Source: Prorocentrum cordatum
Taxonomy: Eukaryota; Sar; Dinophyceae; Prorocentrales; Prorocentraceae
Assembly: GCA_963575745.1 (NCBI GenBank)
Contig: CAUYUJ010016059.1
Location: 2,690,269 to 2,752,768 of the forward strand
Direction: 5' to 3'
DNA: 62,500 nucleotides
Below, piece after piece: positions 29,900 to 39,871 of the stretch (position 1 is its first letter; the number at the start of each line of letters is the position of its first letter). The notes beneath the pieces are model-generated. The model had not been told where the DNA came from. It worked only from the letters and a program-made list of their open reading frames with translations, and searched no databases. Made by a program: the position numbers and the translations under genes.

Positions 29900-30235
29900 T
29901 GGCTGCACCACCGAAACCCACGAGCGAGCTTCTGGAGGCGGCGTGGGCTGTCTTGGGGCCTGCTTGGGCTGTTTTGGGGGCTGCCTTGGGGGCTCCTTGG
30001 GGGCTTCTTGGGGACTTCTTGGGGGCTCAGCTCAGGGCCTCTCGGGCTCTCGTGGGGGCTTCTTGGGGGCTTCTTGGGCTGTCTTGGGGGCCTCTTGGGG
30101 GCATCTGGGCTCTCTTGGGGCTTCCTGGGGGCTTTCTGGGGGCTTGTTGGGCTATCTTGGGGGCCTCTTGGGGGCTTCTTGGATAGTCTTGGTGCTCTCC
30201 TGGGGGCATCTTGGGCTGTCTTGGAAATGAAGAAA
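29900..30235. repeat. GGGGGCTTCTTGG minisatellite
   Basis: Degenerate repetition of TTGGGGGCTTCTTGGG and TTGGGGGCCTC words. Continuous open frames on both strands are repeat artefacts. Confidence 0.85.
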
Positions 30236-30514
30236 GGATATGATGGACGATGATGACCAGGGAAGAAGGATAATGAGGATCTTGCGAAACATACATCATT
30301 CGGGGCGACGCCTTGCACCGACTACTTGCGGCGAAGCCATGCCTCCTTGGGACCACTTCCGTGGCTATTTCGAACCTTATTTTGGAACCTACTTCGTATG
30401 TGGGGGTTACTTCAATACCTGCTCCGATACCTACTTGGGGCACTACTTTGGTCGTTCCGTGGCCCCCCAACGCTTCAGCAGGCCACGCCGATCATGACCG
30501 GTTGGTGGGTGTAG

Positions 30515-30681
30515 GGTTCGCCCCTCAGGAGTGGCCGCGCGTGGGCGCCCACTTGGGGCTGGAGCCGCGCTTCCCCAAGCTTCTCTGTGCCAGCCCTGCG
30601 CGAGAGGGCCACGTAGTCGACAAGGAGCTCGTTGACCTGCTGGCGCAGGGCCAACCAGGGAGATGCGAGTTGGCGCGGCAG
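30515..30681 (+). CDS. Possible exon, unknown product
   Basis: Between TAG|GG (acceptor near 30514) and CGGCAG|GTGACT (donor at 30682) the frame reads EWPRVGAHLGLEPRFPKLLC then ASPAREGHVVDKELVDLLAQ and GQPGRCELARQ. Good splice-like ends and host-like composition, but the opposite strand is also open. No family recognised. Confidence 0.35.
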
Positions 30682-31224
30682 GTGACTGGACGTGCAGGGA
30701 GCATTGGACATCGACTTCCCAAACAGTGCTTGCGCTCATGGGTTCTTGCCGAACCCCCCCATACGTCTTGGCGCTGACCGCTGGGCACTTCCAGCCGCCA
30801 CTCCAGTGCGAATCGGTGACCCGGGTTGCCGCGTTGGTCGCGCCGCACTCGCTGGTCGCTGCGCGCGCGAGCATGCGCGGGCTAGCGCGGCCGCAGAGAT
30901 GCACCAGCCAACGCCAAGCACTCATCGCAATCGCCGTCGCATGGGTTTTGCAAACTAAGTTGCGGGTGGGTGGGTGGGATGTTTGTGCGAGCAGTGGAGT
31001 TGACAGCTTCAAGTTCGACAGGGTGAATTCTCGTTTCGAAACAGAGAATAGACTCTCCCCCCCTGGCGTTATCCGCCCCCCTTTCGGGTATGTGAATCTT
31101 ATATGATTATGACCACATATCAATCCTAAATCTGAATTTACACTATCCCAGAGGGGCCGGGATCGGCCCCCCTGAGGTTCCCTTATGGAAAAAACGATAT
31201 GCGGGGACATCTTTTGTTCTAGCA
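30682..31224. other. Spacer with a short dispersed repeat
   Basis: 30947-30998 (GTTTTGCAAACTAAGTTGCG with GGTGGGTGGGATGTTTG) is repeated at 32544-32592. 31010-31200 is relatively AT-rich. No gene recognised. Confidence 0.55.
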
Positions 31225-31700
31225 TAAGACTTGTTCGCGAATCCCTTGCAAAAACGGGATAAAGTGCACACACGCGCGCATCGTCGCGCGCGCTCGCCGA
31301 AATCCTTCAAAAACCTTCGGTGTCGGAAGGATTTCGCAATCTAGTTCCCAAAAAACATAGAAACACACATGGTTTCGCAGCGCTGATTTGCTAAAGCAGC
31401 TAACGCGCGAGCTCTTGCGAAATCTTAAGAAAACCATCGGTTTTTCAAGATTGACACAAAATGCTACCAAACGGGCTTCGCGTGCGCGCATGTCGAAATC
31501 TGTCGAACGCCTTTGCGCGTGTGCCGTCGCGAGAATCCTCTGCAAAAAAAGGCGAAGTGCACACGCGCGCGTCGTCGCGCGCGCATGCCGAAATCCTTCA
31601 AAACCCATTGGTTTCGGAAGGGTTTCAACATCCTGTGTCCAAACCTACAAAAACACTAGGTTTCGCTACACGGATTTTCAACGAAGCGTGCGCGCGCGCT
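31225..31700. repeat. ~300-bp tandem dimer rich in GCGCGC words
   Basis: CGAATCCxxTGCAAAAAxxG, AAAGTGCACACxCGCGCGC, ATCGTCGCGCGCGC and CCGAAATCCTTCAAAA occur at 31230-31320 and again at 31527-31620. Shorter diverged sub-repeats (CTTGCGAAATCTTAAGAAAACC) lie between, so the 300-bp unit is probably itself made of ~100-150-bp pieces. Confidence 0.75.
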
Positions 31701-31918
31701 CTTGCGTCGTCGTCGTCGTCGCCGTCCTCCCTCCTCCCGCGTCGTCGTCGTCGTCGCCTACGTCGTCCTCCGTCTTTCCTCGTGTTCGTCGTCGTCGTCC
31801 TCTTTGGCGTCGTGGTCGCTTCCGTCGTCGTTGTCGCCGTGGTCGTCCTTCCCCCTCCTCTCTCGTCGTCGTCGTCGTCCGTCGTCGGCGTCTCGTCGTC
31901 GTCCCTCCTATTTCGTCG

Positions 31919-31949
<31 letters not shown>

Positions 31950-32512
31950 TGTCGTCGTCGTCGTCGTCGTCGTCGTCGTCTTCCTTCCTCCCTCGTCGTC
32001 GTCATCGTTGGCGGCGCCGTCCTTCCTTCTTCGTCGTTTGCGTCGTCGCCGTCCTCCCTCCTCCCTTGTCGTTGTCGTCGTTCTCGTCGTTGTCGCCGTC
32101 ATCGTCCTCCTTCCTCCCTCGTCGTCGTCATCGTTGGCGACGTCGTCGTCGTCTTCGTCGTTGTCGTCGTTGTCGGCGTCGTCGTCGTCCTCGCTGTGGT
32201 CGACGTTGGCGTCGTCGTCGTTGCCGCCGTCGTCGTCGTCGTCGTCGTCGTCGTCGGCGTCGGCGTCGTTGACGTCGTCGTCGTCGGTGTCGTCGTTGTC
32301 GTCGTCGTCGGCGTCGCCATCGTCGTCGTCGTTGTCATCGTCGTCGTCCTCGGCGTCGTCACCGTCGTCGTCGTTGTCCTCGTCGTCGTCGTCGTTGTCG
32401 GCATCGTCGAAGTCGTTGGAGCCGTCGTCGGTGTCGTCGTCGTCGTCGTTGTCGGCGGCGTCGTCGTCGTTGTCGCTGTCGTCGTCGGCGTCGCTGTCGT
32501 TGCCAAGTGCCA
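31701..32512. repeat. (GTC/CGT)n degenerate array, ~800 bp
   Basis: The longest trinucleotide array in the window. GTCGTCGTC runs alternate with CCTTCCTCCCTCGTCG segments repeated several times (near 31733, 31985, 32050, 32110). Open frames are Val/Ser/Arg or Asp/Thr artefacts. Confidence 0.95.
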
Positions 32513-32594
32513 TTTGGTACCCACCGTCACGGTCTAGAGAGGTTTTGCAAACCAAGTTGCGGGCGGGTGGGTGGGATGTTTGCGCGAGCAGTAG

Positions 32595-33244
32595 AGGTGG
32601 TCAAGCGCGGTGCAGGGTAGTCAATTGCACCACATAAATTGCTCCACGTCGATGGCACAACACAAGTTGCTAGAAACACACTGTCTGGGGTCACGCTGGC
32701 CAACATATTCCCGCAGGCTCCACGCATCCACAGAGCAATAGATCGCTGCTTGCGCCCCTCGCTAGCAAGTGTAGTTCTCCCGGGATTTCCTGGGACTGTT
32801 GTGGACGTGGATGGCCAGGGGCACCTTCACACGCAGGACATGCGTGGCAGCATCCAGCGCACAGTTCACAACATCAGTACAGGGCGTCCCTCCCAGGTGA
32901 CTCCCCGCCAGGGTGCTGGCCGCGGCGGTCACCGATCGGCGGGCCTCGGCGAGACGAGCCGCAGCGCGAACACGAGCCAGGCGTGGAGCACTCGGAGCCA
33001 GGCGTTGACCACTCGGCAGAGCGAGGAGGGGCTGCCTCGCTGGAGCCCGAGGGCAGTGAAGAGCCGCCCGCCGCCCCCTCGGCGCGCGCGGCAGGAGAGC
33101 GCCAGCGCCCGTGCGCAGCACGTGGCGCGGCAGCCGCAGGGGTGCCCGCCGCACGCTGGGCCGTCGACGGCCCGATCGTGACCTTCTGCTCTGGTGGTCT
33201 GAAACTCGACCTCCTGGGGATCGAAGGACGACATACTGAGCATG
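32595..33244 (+). other. Spacer with uncertain exon-like sequence
   Basis: 32930-33180 is GC-rich and open in several frames. One frame gives REHEPGVEHSEPGVDHSAER; another, after CCGCCAG|G (about 32912), gives GVLAAAVTDRRASARRAAAR. Neither can be preferred, and no domain is recognised. Confidence 0.3.
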
Positions 33245-33251
33245 ACTTCTC

Positions 33252-33362
33252 TGGGATCCGCGCGGAGTTCCCGAATCGGCGCCGTGCCCCCCCCGGCGCG
33301 CTCCGCGCTCTACGGGTGTGTGGGGGGTTCCAGCGCCGATCCAAGAAATACGCGCTGACCTC
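33252..33362. repeat. Hairpin repeat family A, copy 4
   Basis: Begins GGATCCGCGCGGAGTTC, has CGGCGCC...GGCGCGCTCCGCGC in the core and AGCGCCGATCCAAGAAATAC at the right, then TGACGCCGTTA. Same layout as 4852-4976, more diverged. Confidence 0.65.
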
Positions 33363-34620
33363 CAGGAAGTTGTGTTGACGCCGTTAATGACTCTTCGCGG
33401 GGTAGGGAAGCGGGCCGTCGGTTTTCACCCGCGAGGTGGGCGCACGATGCGAGGAGGTGTGCGCACCATGCGTGCCACGCTCGCGGCATCGATTTGCTCG
33501 CCGTCGCTGCACCAAATCTGGCGCAGCTGCGCCCGACATCTTTGTCTGGCAGCGGGCAGGCCGCCGAAAACGGCAGGCTCCCGGCGGCCAAGGGTTGTTC
33601 AGTTTGTGATTCGGTGGCAGCGCGTCATCGTACAGTCGGCCCAGATTAGTAGGTCGACCCTGCCAAATCAAGGGTACCCTAGTGTCCTGTGTCTCGCGGC
33701 CCATGCTTCCTACATTCCTGCGGAAATATGGCCCTCGGAAGGGTCTTGTGTCCTCTCACGTGTGCTGTCCAATCGAGTCCGACTGTAGCTGGTCTTTCTT
33801 GCCTCTCTGGGATGTATCGAAGACGTCGTCGGCGAGTCACCGCCGCCCCCTTGTCTTTTGCAGATGCCTTAGCCGCGGTAGTGTCGACCGGAAGTGCGCG
33901 CAACACCACCTCGTGGATTGCGTGCTCCTCTTGCTGTTGGTAGCGCTACTGGGGGAACGCTGGGGGGGGGCTCTCTGAGGCCGTCCTTCGGTGATCTTGG
34001 GGTTATTTTTTTTTGCCAGTTGGGTTTTCTCGGGGCCTCCTCGGGTTATGGGCTGGCTTACGGCGTTCTTGGGCCGCCCAGCGCTTCCGGAGACGATCTG
34101 AGAGCCTCTCTGGGCCGTATTGTGGGGCGTTCTTGGGCGGTATTGGGCCGTATTAGGGGCCTCTTGGGCCGTTTTGGATTCTTTTGATATTGAAAAGACA
34201 AGAGCCCGACACATATTGTAAACTGAACGATTTGTCTATGATCCGGACCCTTGCGCCGACTCCGAGGGTCCCAAAGACAGCCCAAGAGACCCCCAGAGGG
34301 CCTCTTTGACTTTCTTGGGGCCATCTGTGCACTCTTTCGAACCAAGTCCGAAAAGGCAATGTGCCAAAACTCCAGGATCTTGGCGATGCTACACACCTTC
34401 TCGGGCTGGCCCCCTGGGCCTCCAAGACTGCCGAAGGGACATCCAAGACGTCTCCATCACAGATGGGCCATCTCGGGGCATGTTGGAATTTTGGCTGCCC
34501 TGGAACCCTCCCCGGGCCCCGAGAAGAGCCGCGCGGCGAGACCAGGGAGCGCGCGAGAGCGCCCAGGCAGCGCCGGAATTCGGCGGCCCAGGGCCCGTCC
34601 ATGGTGTGTCGGCCCCCGTA
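33363..34620. other. Spacer with degenerate GGGCC(T/G)CTTGG repeats
   Basis: 33381-33960 shows no supported gene, although TTGTCTTTTGCAG at 33850-33863 could be an acceptor. 33960-34170 and 34260-34460 contain TTGGGCCGTATT and CCAAGAG-type words related to family F low-complexity sequence. Nothing else recognised. Confidence 0.5.
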
Positions 34621-34725
34621 GATGCGAACGAGCCCGATGAGCGCGTCCGGTCAGCGCCCGATGAGCGCGCCCGGCTGGCGTACCCGATTCGCGTGCCCGA
34701 CCAGCGCGTACGACTAGCACGCCCG
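34621..34725. repeat. Short CCGATGAGCGCG repeats
   Basis: CCCGATGAGCGCG(T/C)CCGG, CCCGATTCGCGTGCCCG and CCAGCGCGTACG words repeat irregularly about every 30-35 bp. Confidence 0.6.
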
Positions 34726-36004
34726 CCCCCGTGTCAAGACTCCGCTGCAGCCACGCTCGTGCAGGTGTAGGACAAAAGTCCGCCTGGGCACCCCTCGTTC
34801 GGAGTGCAGCTCTCAACTGGCGCCATCCATTCTGTTCCCGTCGCAATGGCCCTGTATTGGAGCGGCGGTCCTGGCCAACACCGGGTCAAACCGCCCCGTT
34901 GGGTCACGAGGCCAGCACGAGGTCACGCCAGCCCCGTTAGCCTCCCGAGGGCTCCCCCCGAGGGCTCCCGAGAGGGGTCAGACAGCACGCCCGTCAACAA
35001 GGATGTGTGACGGCCGCAAGTTGGCAACGCTACGAATGAACACCTGCAACGTTGAGGCTTTTTGGTGACCTTGGGGGACATTTCACCAGTGCTTGTGGCA
35101 CGGTGGCGGATCTGCGCACGCGGAGCGAGGCTGCACCGCCAAGGCTCCCCCGCGAGGACCAATCTGCCATCACTGCGGCCTCGCGGCACAAGACCTCGCT
35201 CCCTTTCGCTGCGCCCTGGCTGCGGGGATTCTGCCCCGACGTCTCTGGCGATTCGAGCCCTGGGACCGCAAGGAAACGACTCGGGATGAAAAGCCATTCC
35301 CTGGAAAGGGGACGAGAGTGCAAGGTACTGGCGACTCGGAACATCGGGTTATCGGAGGCTTGGGTTAGAAGTTTGACAAATGAATGTCTTCAAAAGCAGT
35401 GCGGGTGTACCAGGCGATTCCAGTCGCTTGCATGTCGGTCCCATTCTGCCGCTCGCGCATCAAGTCTTCGCCCTCTCCCACCATCTCCCCTCCAACCCCG
35501 CCTACCTTACTTCTTGTATGAGCCAGGAACAGCTGGATGCTCTTGACACGCACTGCCAGTACCAATCCAGAGAGCTGGAGAAAGCTCAGACAAGGCACGG
35601 CGTGCTTCCAGCCAAGAGTTGTTCATGATGAATATTGGTTCGATGAGGACTGGGGAGCGTAGGGGTACCAGGATGATGACGAGGAGCACAGGTGGCTGAT
35701 GACGGGGGCGTAGGCGGAAGATGAGCAGCATCAGGTGGCACTAGAGCAGGGATTTTAGCAGGAACTGGACCAGCTCACGTGCTGCGATGTATACTGCAGC
35801 GCGTCGGCGATGCCTCGACATCACTGTGGCATGCGTGCGGCGCCATGGCTCCAATTCGTGGTGCGACGCAGGCGGCCAGCGCAGGACGTGGCCGACGTGC
35901 AGCGAGCGCGCGCATGAGTGCTGGCCGTCTTTGATGCCGTCCTCTCGGTGTGTTTGCGCTGGCCCTTGTCCCCGTCCACGCTGCCTCCGTGGCCCTGCCC
36001 CCTC
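34726..36004. other. Spacer
   Basis: 35255-35310 is a weak family B fragment (GGAAACGACTCGGGATGAAA). CGAGGGCTCCCCCGAGGGCTC near 34955 is a small direct repeat (units of about 11 bp). No supported gene. Confidence 0.45.
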
Positions 36005-36207
36005 CTGCTCTTCCTCCTCCTCCTCCTCCTTTCTCCTCCTCCTCCTCCTCCTCCTCCTCCTCTCTCCTCCCTCCTCCTCCTCCTCCTCTCTCCTCCTCCT
36101 CCTCCTCCTCCTCCTCCTCCTCCTCCTCCTCCCTCCTCCTCCTCTCCTCCCTCCTCCTCCTCCTCCTCCTCCTCCTCCTCCTCCTCCTCCTCCTCCTCCT
36201 CCTCCTC
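36005..36207. repeat. (CTC)n array
   Basis: About 65 CTC units with T insertions, a polypyrimidine tract on this strand. Confidence 0.95.
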
Positions 36208-36457
36208 TCATCAGGCCCTCCGGGGCTTCTTCTGGGAGATCTTCGCACAGCCGGCGGCCTCCTCGCTACCAGGTGCCGCGGAAGCGAGCGGGCGGAGAGG
36301 GCCCCGTCGGAGGGGCTCGATGTGTTCACCGCGGTCGCCGGGCCGGCCAATAACCTGAGAGATTCGGCGAGAGAGTTCTGTGAACAGACGCTCCAGCATC
36401 CTACAGGTTGGGGAGCTAGCGCGTCTGCACACTGCGATCCGACGTCACGAGCAAAAA

Positions 36458-36495
<38 letters not shown>

Positions 36496-36875
36496 CGAAA
36501 GTGTCCGGAACGGGAGCCTAGACACCGTCTTCCTGCTGCCGCCTCGAGCAGGATCGAACTTGGAGGGCCCCAGGTCCCGGAGCTGGGCGAGACCACCCGG
36601 TGTGAGACATTTGCGGTGCCAGGACCTGAGGGTACACCTTAGGCGATGCTTAAGAAAGCCCAAGTCTTCGGCCAGAGTCTCGATTATTCTTAATTTTTCC
36701 ATGTAAATCCCAAGATTTTAGTAGACACGTTGGGCTTTTATTCACGCTCTGAGACGATGAATTGCTTAGCCCATGATTTCTTAGGCATTTCGCAGGGTGT
36801 ACACCCAGCCCCCACGGCCGACCCCCCGGCCCGGTTGTATGCTACGAGCCTCTCCCAGTCGGGGCTTCAGGAGAA
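36208..36875. other. Spacer with (TA)n
   Basis: 36459-36493 is (TA)n. 36540-36620 contains short tRNA-promoter-like words on the minus strand but no tRNA fold (see rejected items). No gene recognised. Confidence 0.5.
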
Positions 36876-37073
36876 GGTCGGGTCGGGCGAAAGGGGGGGA
36901 TTGGGAAAGGGGGGGTTACGAAATTTGCTGCATGCAGCTGATTTTGGCCTCACCGAGGAGCTCATTCCTCGATACATAGCCGCCTCCGGCGCCGGGAGGC
37001 GCCGGGAGAATCAGCTACGTGAGCTGATTCTCAAACCCCCCCTTTGCTATCCCCCCCTTTCGCCCGACCCGAG
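36876..37073. repeat. 38-bp inverted repeats with nested hairpin
   Basis: TCGGGTCGGGCGAAAGGGGG at about 36878 and its inverse CCCCCTTTCGCCCGACCCGA at about 37053 are the outer parts of near-perfect arms of about 38 bp. Inside, GAGAATCAGCT/AGCTGATTCTC (37007-37033) forms an 11-bp perfect stem with a 5-nt loop, and CGCCTCCGGCGCC/GGCGCCGGGAG adds further pairing. Confidence 0.8.
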
Positions 37074-37216
37074 AAGGGGTCAGAAGGCAGGGGGTGCCAG
37101 GGCTGGGGGCGGCGCAGCGCCGCGGGGCAGTGCAGGAGGTACACGTGGAGGGGAGGGAAGGCGAGGCGAGAGGAGTGTGGGGGGGGAGGATCGGATGGTG
37201 GCGATACGCACGATGC

Positions 37217-37223
37217 ACACGTA

Positions 37224-37263
<40 letters not shown>

Positions 37264-37312
37264 CACATACATACATACATACATACATACATACATACAT
37301 ACATTTACACAT
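37217..37312. repeat. (TC)n-(TA)n-(CATA)n compound microsatellite
   Basis: CTCTCTCT (37223-37242), TATATATA (37243-37262), then about ten ACAT units (37262-37305). Confidence 0.95.
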
Positions 37313-37529
37313 GCATATTGATGTGCATAGCTGTTCTAGAAGGGGCCTCACCGTCGAGAATCGAAAGAGGAGGCATCCCTTCCTCGGCGGACCGCTCCTC
37401 AAGCGCGGCCGAAGCCCGCGGAAGTAAACCGAGGGCGCCCTTGCCAGCAGAAGCCGGCGGGAGGATGGCGAACGTAACACATGCGCCCCTAAGTGATGGC
37501 ATTTGTTTGGGTTTCACGATTTCCAGACA

Positions 37530-38130
37530 CAGCCACACACATACACGCATACACACATACACACATACACACATGAACACATTCGCACATACACACATAC
37601 ATACTTTTATGCATGCATGCATACATACATGCATACACATATACGGCATACAAACACCAATATGTGCATGATTGCATGCATGTGTGCATACATGCACCTA
37701 TACACACATGCATATATACATGCATGTCTGCATGCGCGCATACATACATCTACACATACACACATGTACGCACGTATATTCATACATAGCTGCATACATG
37801 AGTGCCTACATACGTACAAGCGTGCATACATGCATACATGCGTACGACATCATACAATACCATACATACAAGCATGTATGCGTATGTACGTGCGTATGTA
37901 TGCATATGTGCATGTATGCATGTATGATTGTAGCATGTAGATGCGCGTGTGTAGGTTTATGCATGTCTAGATGCATGCGTGTATGTATGCATGTATTGGT
38001 TTGTGTATGTATGGTTGTGCGTATGTATGTGCTGATATGTATGCATGCAAATATTTATGTATGTGTGGATGCATGCATGGCTGCATGTTTGTATGCGTAT
38101 AGGTGTGTATGTATGCATTTATGTGTGTTT
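37530..38130. repeat. CATA/CATG then TATG tetranucleotide-type tract
   Basis: Six hundred bases of degenerate CACACATA, CATGCATA and then GTATGTATG words. The composition switches from CATA to TATG near 37870. The tract ends at the left edge of the DIRS-like element and resumes beyond it at 44711. Confidence 0.9.
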
Positions 38131-38132
38131 GC

Positions 38133-38215
38133 GATCCTTTTAACAAGTGTATGCTGCGTCCCACGGCGAAGTTGCCGCACTTGATGGTCATCCGTTGCCT
38201 TCTCGCTCTAGCCTC
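38133..38215 (+). repeat. DIRS split repeat A1
   Basis: Begins GATCCTTTTAACAAGTGTAT and ends CTCGCTCTAGCCTC. Matches A2 at 44400-44482. Confidence 0.95.
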
Positions 38216-38232
38216 GAGCGAACTCCGCCCGT

Positions 38233-38625
38233 ATGCTTTCTGCCGCTCGCGCGGCGGCCGATCTGCTGCTGCCGGAGCTGGGCCGTGGGCTGAGCACTGG
38301 CGTGGCGCTCTACGCGGCCAACCAGGGGCACGCGCAGTGCCCTGCTTGCTCCTGCGCCCCGCAGCTCCACTGCCCGGAGCTGCGGTGCGACTGCTCAGGC
38401 CTGCAGGGCTCGAGCAGCCAGGGGCCGAGCCTCTGGGCGGTGGCGCTGGCCTGCGCCACCAGCGGGCTTGTCGGGGCCTGCACCGCGGCGCTGGTCTTCT
38501 GGCGCGCCGGCGGCTGCTTCGTGGCGGCCCGCTGCCCGCAGGTCGGCAGTGGCGTGCAGCCTGACTTCGAGGAGGAGGCCCGAGCTCAGGCGCGTGTGGC
38601 TCGCGCCAAGGCTCTGCAGCAGTGA
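38233..38625 (+). CDS. DIRS ORF1, small Cys-rich single-pass membrane protein
   Basis: 130 codons from ATG 38233 to TGA 38623-38625, starting 17 bp after repeat A1. Residues about 30-55 contain CPACSCAPQLHCPELRCDC, a cysteine cluster that could bind metal or form disulfides. Residues about 66-92 (SLWAVALACATSGLVGACTA plus ALVFW) look like one transmembrane helix. The C-terminus is charged (DFEEEARAQARVARAKALQQ). The stop overlaps the next ORF's start (TGATG). No relative with known function is recognised. A membrane ORF is not a standard DIRS component, so it may be an acquired or lineage-specific gene. Confidence 0.55.
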   Translation: MLSAARAAADLLLPELGRGLSTGVALYAANQGHAQCPACSCAPQLHCPELRCDCSGLQGSSSQGPSLWAVALACATSGLVGACTAALVFWRAGGCFVAARCPQVGSGVQPDFEEEARAQARVARAKALQQ

Positions 38626-39871
38626 TGGCGGCGCCAGCGCCGCCGGCCTACCCGTCGGTGGCCGCGGCGGGCGTTCAGCCCCGGTGACTTCATCGGGGTG
38701 CAGTACCATGTTGCGGGCGCGGTGCTGATCCACGAGCGCGTGGTGGTGCTGGTGCCGCCGGGGCTACCTGGCGCGGCCAGCATCGTGACGCCCGACGCGG
38801 ACGAGTACGACGAGCTGTACGTGGGCTCGGCGGACGTGCTGCGGTGGGACATCTTCCCCGGTGGCGCGGCGGGAGGCACGATGGCGTGGGCGCCGGGCGC
38901 CCGCTACTACAGGTTTCGCAGCCTGCCGACGCCGGCCACGCTGCTGACGGCCGCAGCCGCTGCCGCAGGTCGCCTCGGCCTTCCAGCCCCGCCTGGGCCC
39001 ATCGTGGCCCACGCAGGTGGGCGGGTGCTGGCAGCGCCGGCGGCGGCGGCAGCGGGTGCGCTGGTGCCTGCCGCCGCGGCCGCGGCCGCCGCCCCCGCTG
39101 CGGGCGTGGCCGGGCTGGTGGCCGCCTTGGGGGCCCCGCGGCGGCGCCCGGGGCTCCCGTGCCCCTTCTGCCGGGCTGCGCGGCGGCGCCGGCCCCTGCG
39201 CCCGCGCCGGCGCCCGCGCCGGCGCCTCCAGGCGCTGCGGCGCCTGCCGCACCGCCTGGCGCCCAGACCGACGCCTGCGTGCTGCCTGTGGCGTACAACG
39301 CTCTCGGCCAGAGGAAGCTGGGCTTCGCTGAGGCGGTGCTGCGCCTCGTGGAGCACGAGTGGCCAGACTGGCCCAGTTCGGGGCCGCGTACCACGCTGTG
39401 GGTGTGCCTGTTCATGAAGGACAACGGGATGTCGCCGCTTGGCCGCCACAGCAAGTGGCGGTCGGAGGGCCGCCTTGCGCTCACCGACGCGGGGGTGGTG
39501 GCGGAGCACGAGCGCTGCTGCTTCTACCTGGAGCAGATGGTGTGCTACGACCTCCTGAACGTGCCGGACGTGGCGGCGACGGAGATGGTCTGCAGGAGCA
39601 TCCAGGTGCAGGAGGAGAGGTGGCGGGAGCGGTTCGTCACCAACGCCGACGAGTCGCTCGACTCGCACCTCTTCTACGGCACCTCGGCGAACCGGGGCAA
39701 CGTGTGTGTGCACCCCAGCTGCTGGCGTACGTCAGCGGCGAGCTGGCGAAGGAGTACGCCGTGGCCAAGGAGAGGCGTAAGGCGCGAGAGGAGCGCCAGA
39801 ACGCCAGGGCGCCAAACAACAAGGACAATAAGGGCAGCAAGGACAAGGACAAGGAGGAAGGCAAGGAGTGA
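38625..39871 (+). pseudogene. DIRS Gag-like ORF2, frameshifted
   Basis: Starts ATG 38625, overlapping the ORF1 stop. The start frame ends after about 20 codons (near 38686), but the adjacent frame continues at once with GDFIGVQYHVAGAVLIHERV, implying a 1-base change near 38670-38685. The protein continues (WDIFPGG, an Ala/Pro-rich linker with many PA repeats) and shifts again near 39120-39190. It then reads KLGFAEAVLRLVEHEWPDWP, WVCLFMKDNGMSPLGRHSKW, HERCCFYLEQMVCYDLLNVP and HLFYGTSANRGNVCVHP. A third shift near 39717 joins YVSGELAKEYAVAKERRKAR and a Lys/Asp-rich tail ending at TGA 39871. Its position and helical Trp/Cys-rich core suggest a Gag role; this is inferred, not proven by homology. 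Confidence 0.55.

Noticed and set aside
29888-29908. Second possible spliced-leader relic on the minus strand (AGCCATTTTGGC)
   Set aside because: Only a 12-nt core matches; the bases on both sides differ from the leader.
28918-30318. 466-codon minus-strand open frame
   Set aside because: It runs through GAG/CTC arrays and minisatellites; no coherent protein.
31461-32637. Several open frames of 215-358 codons in the GTC array
   Set aside because: Poly-Val, poly-Ser or Asp/Thr products of a trinucleotide repeat.
36540-36620. tRNA-like promoter words on the minus strand (TCGCCCAGCTCCGG and GTTCGATCC)
   Set aside because: The two boxes are only about 31 nt apart and no acceptor or anticodon stem forms.
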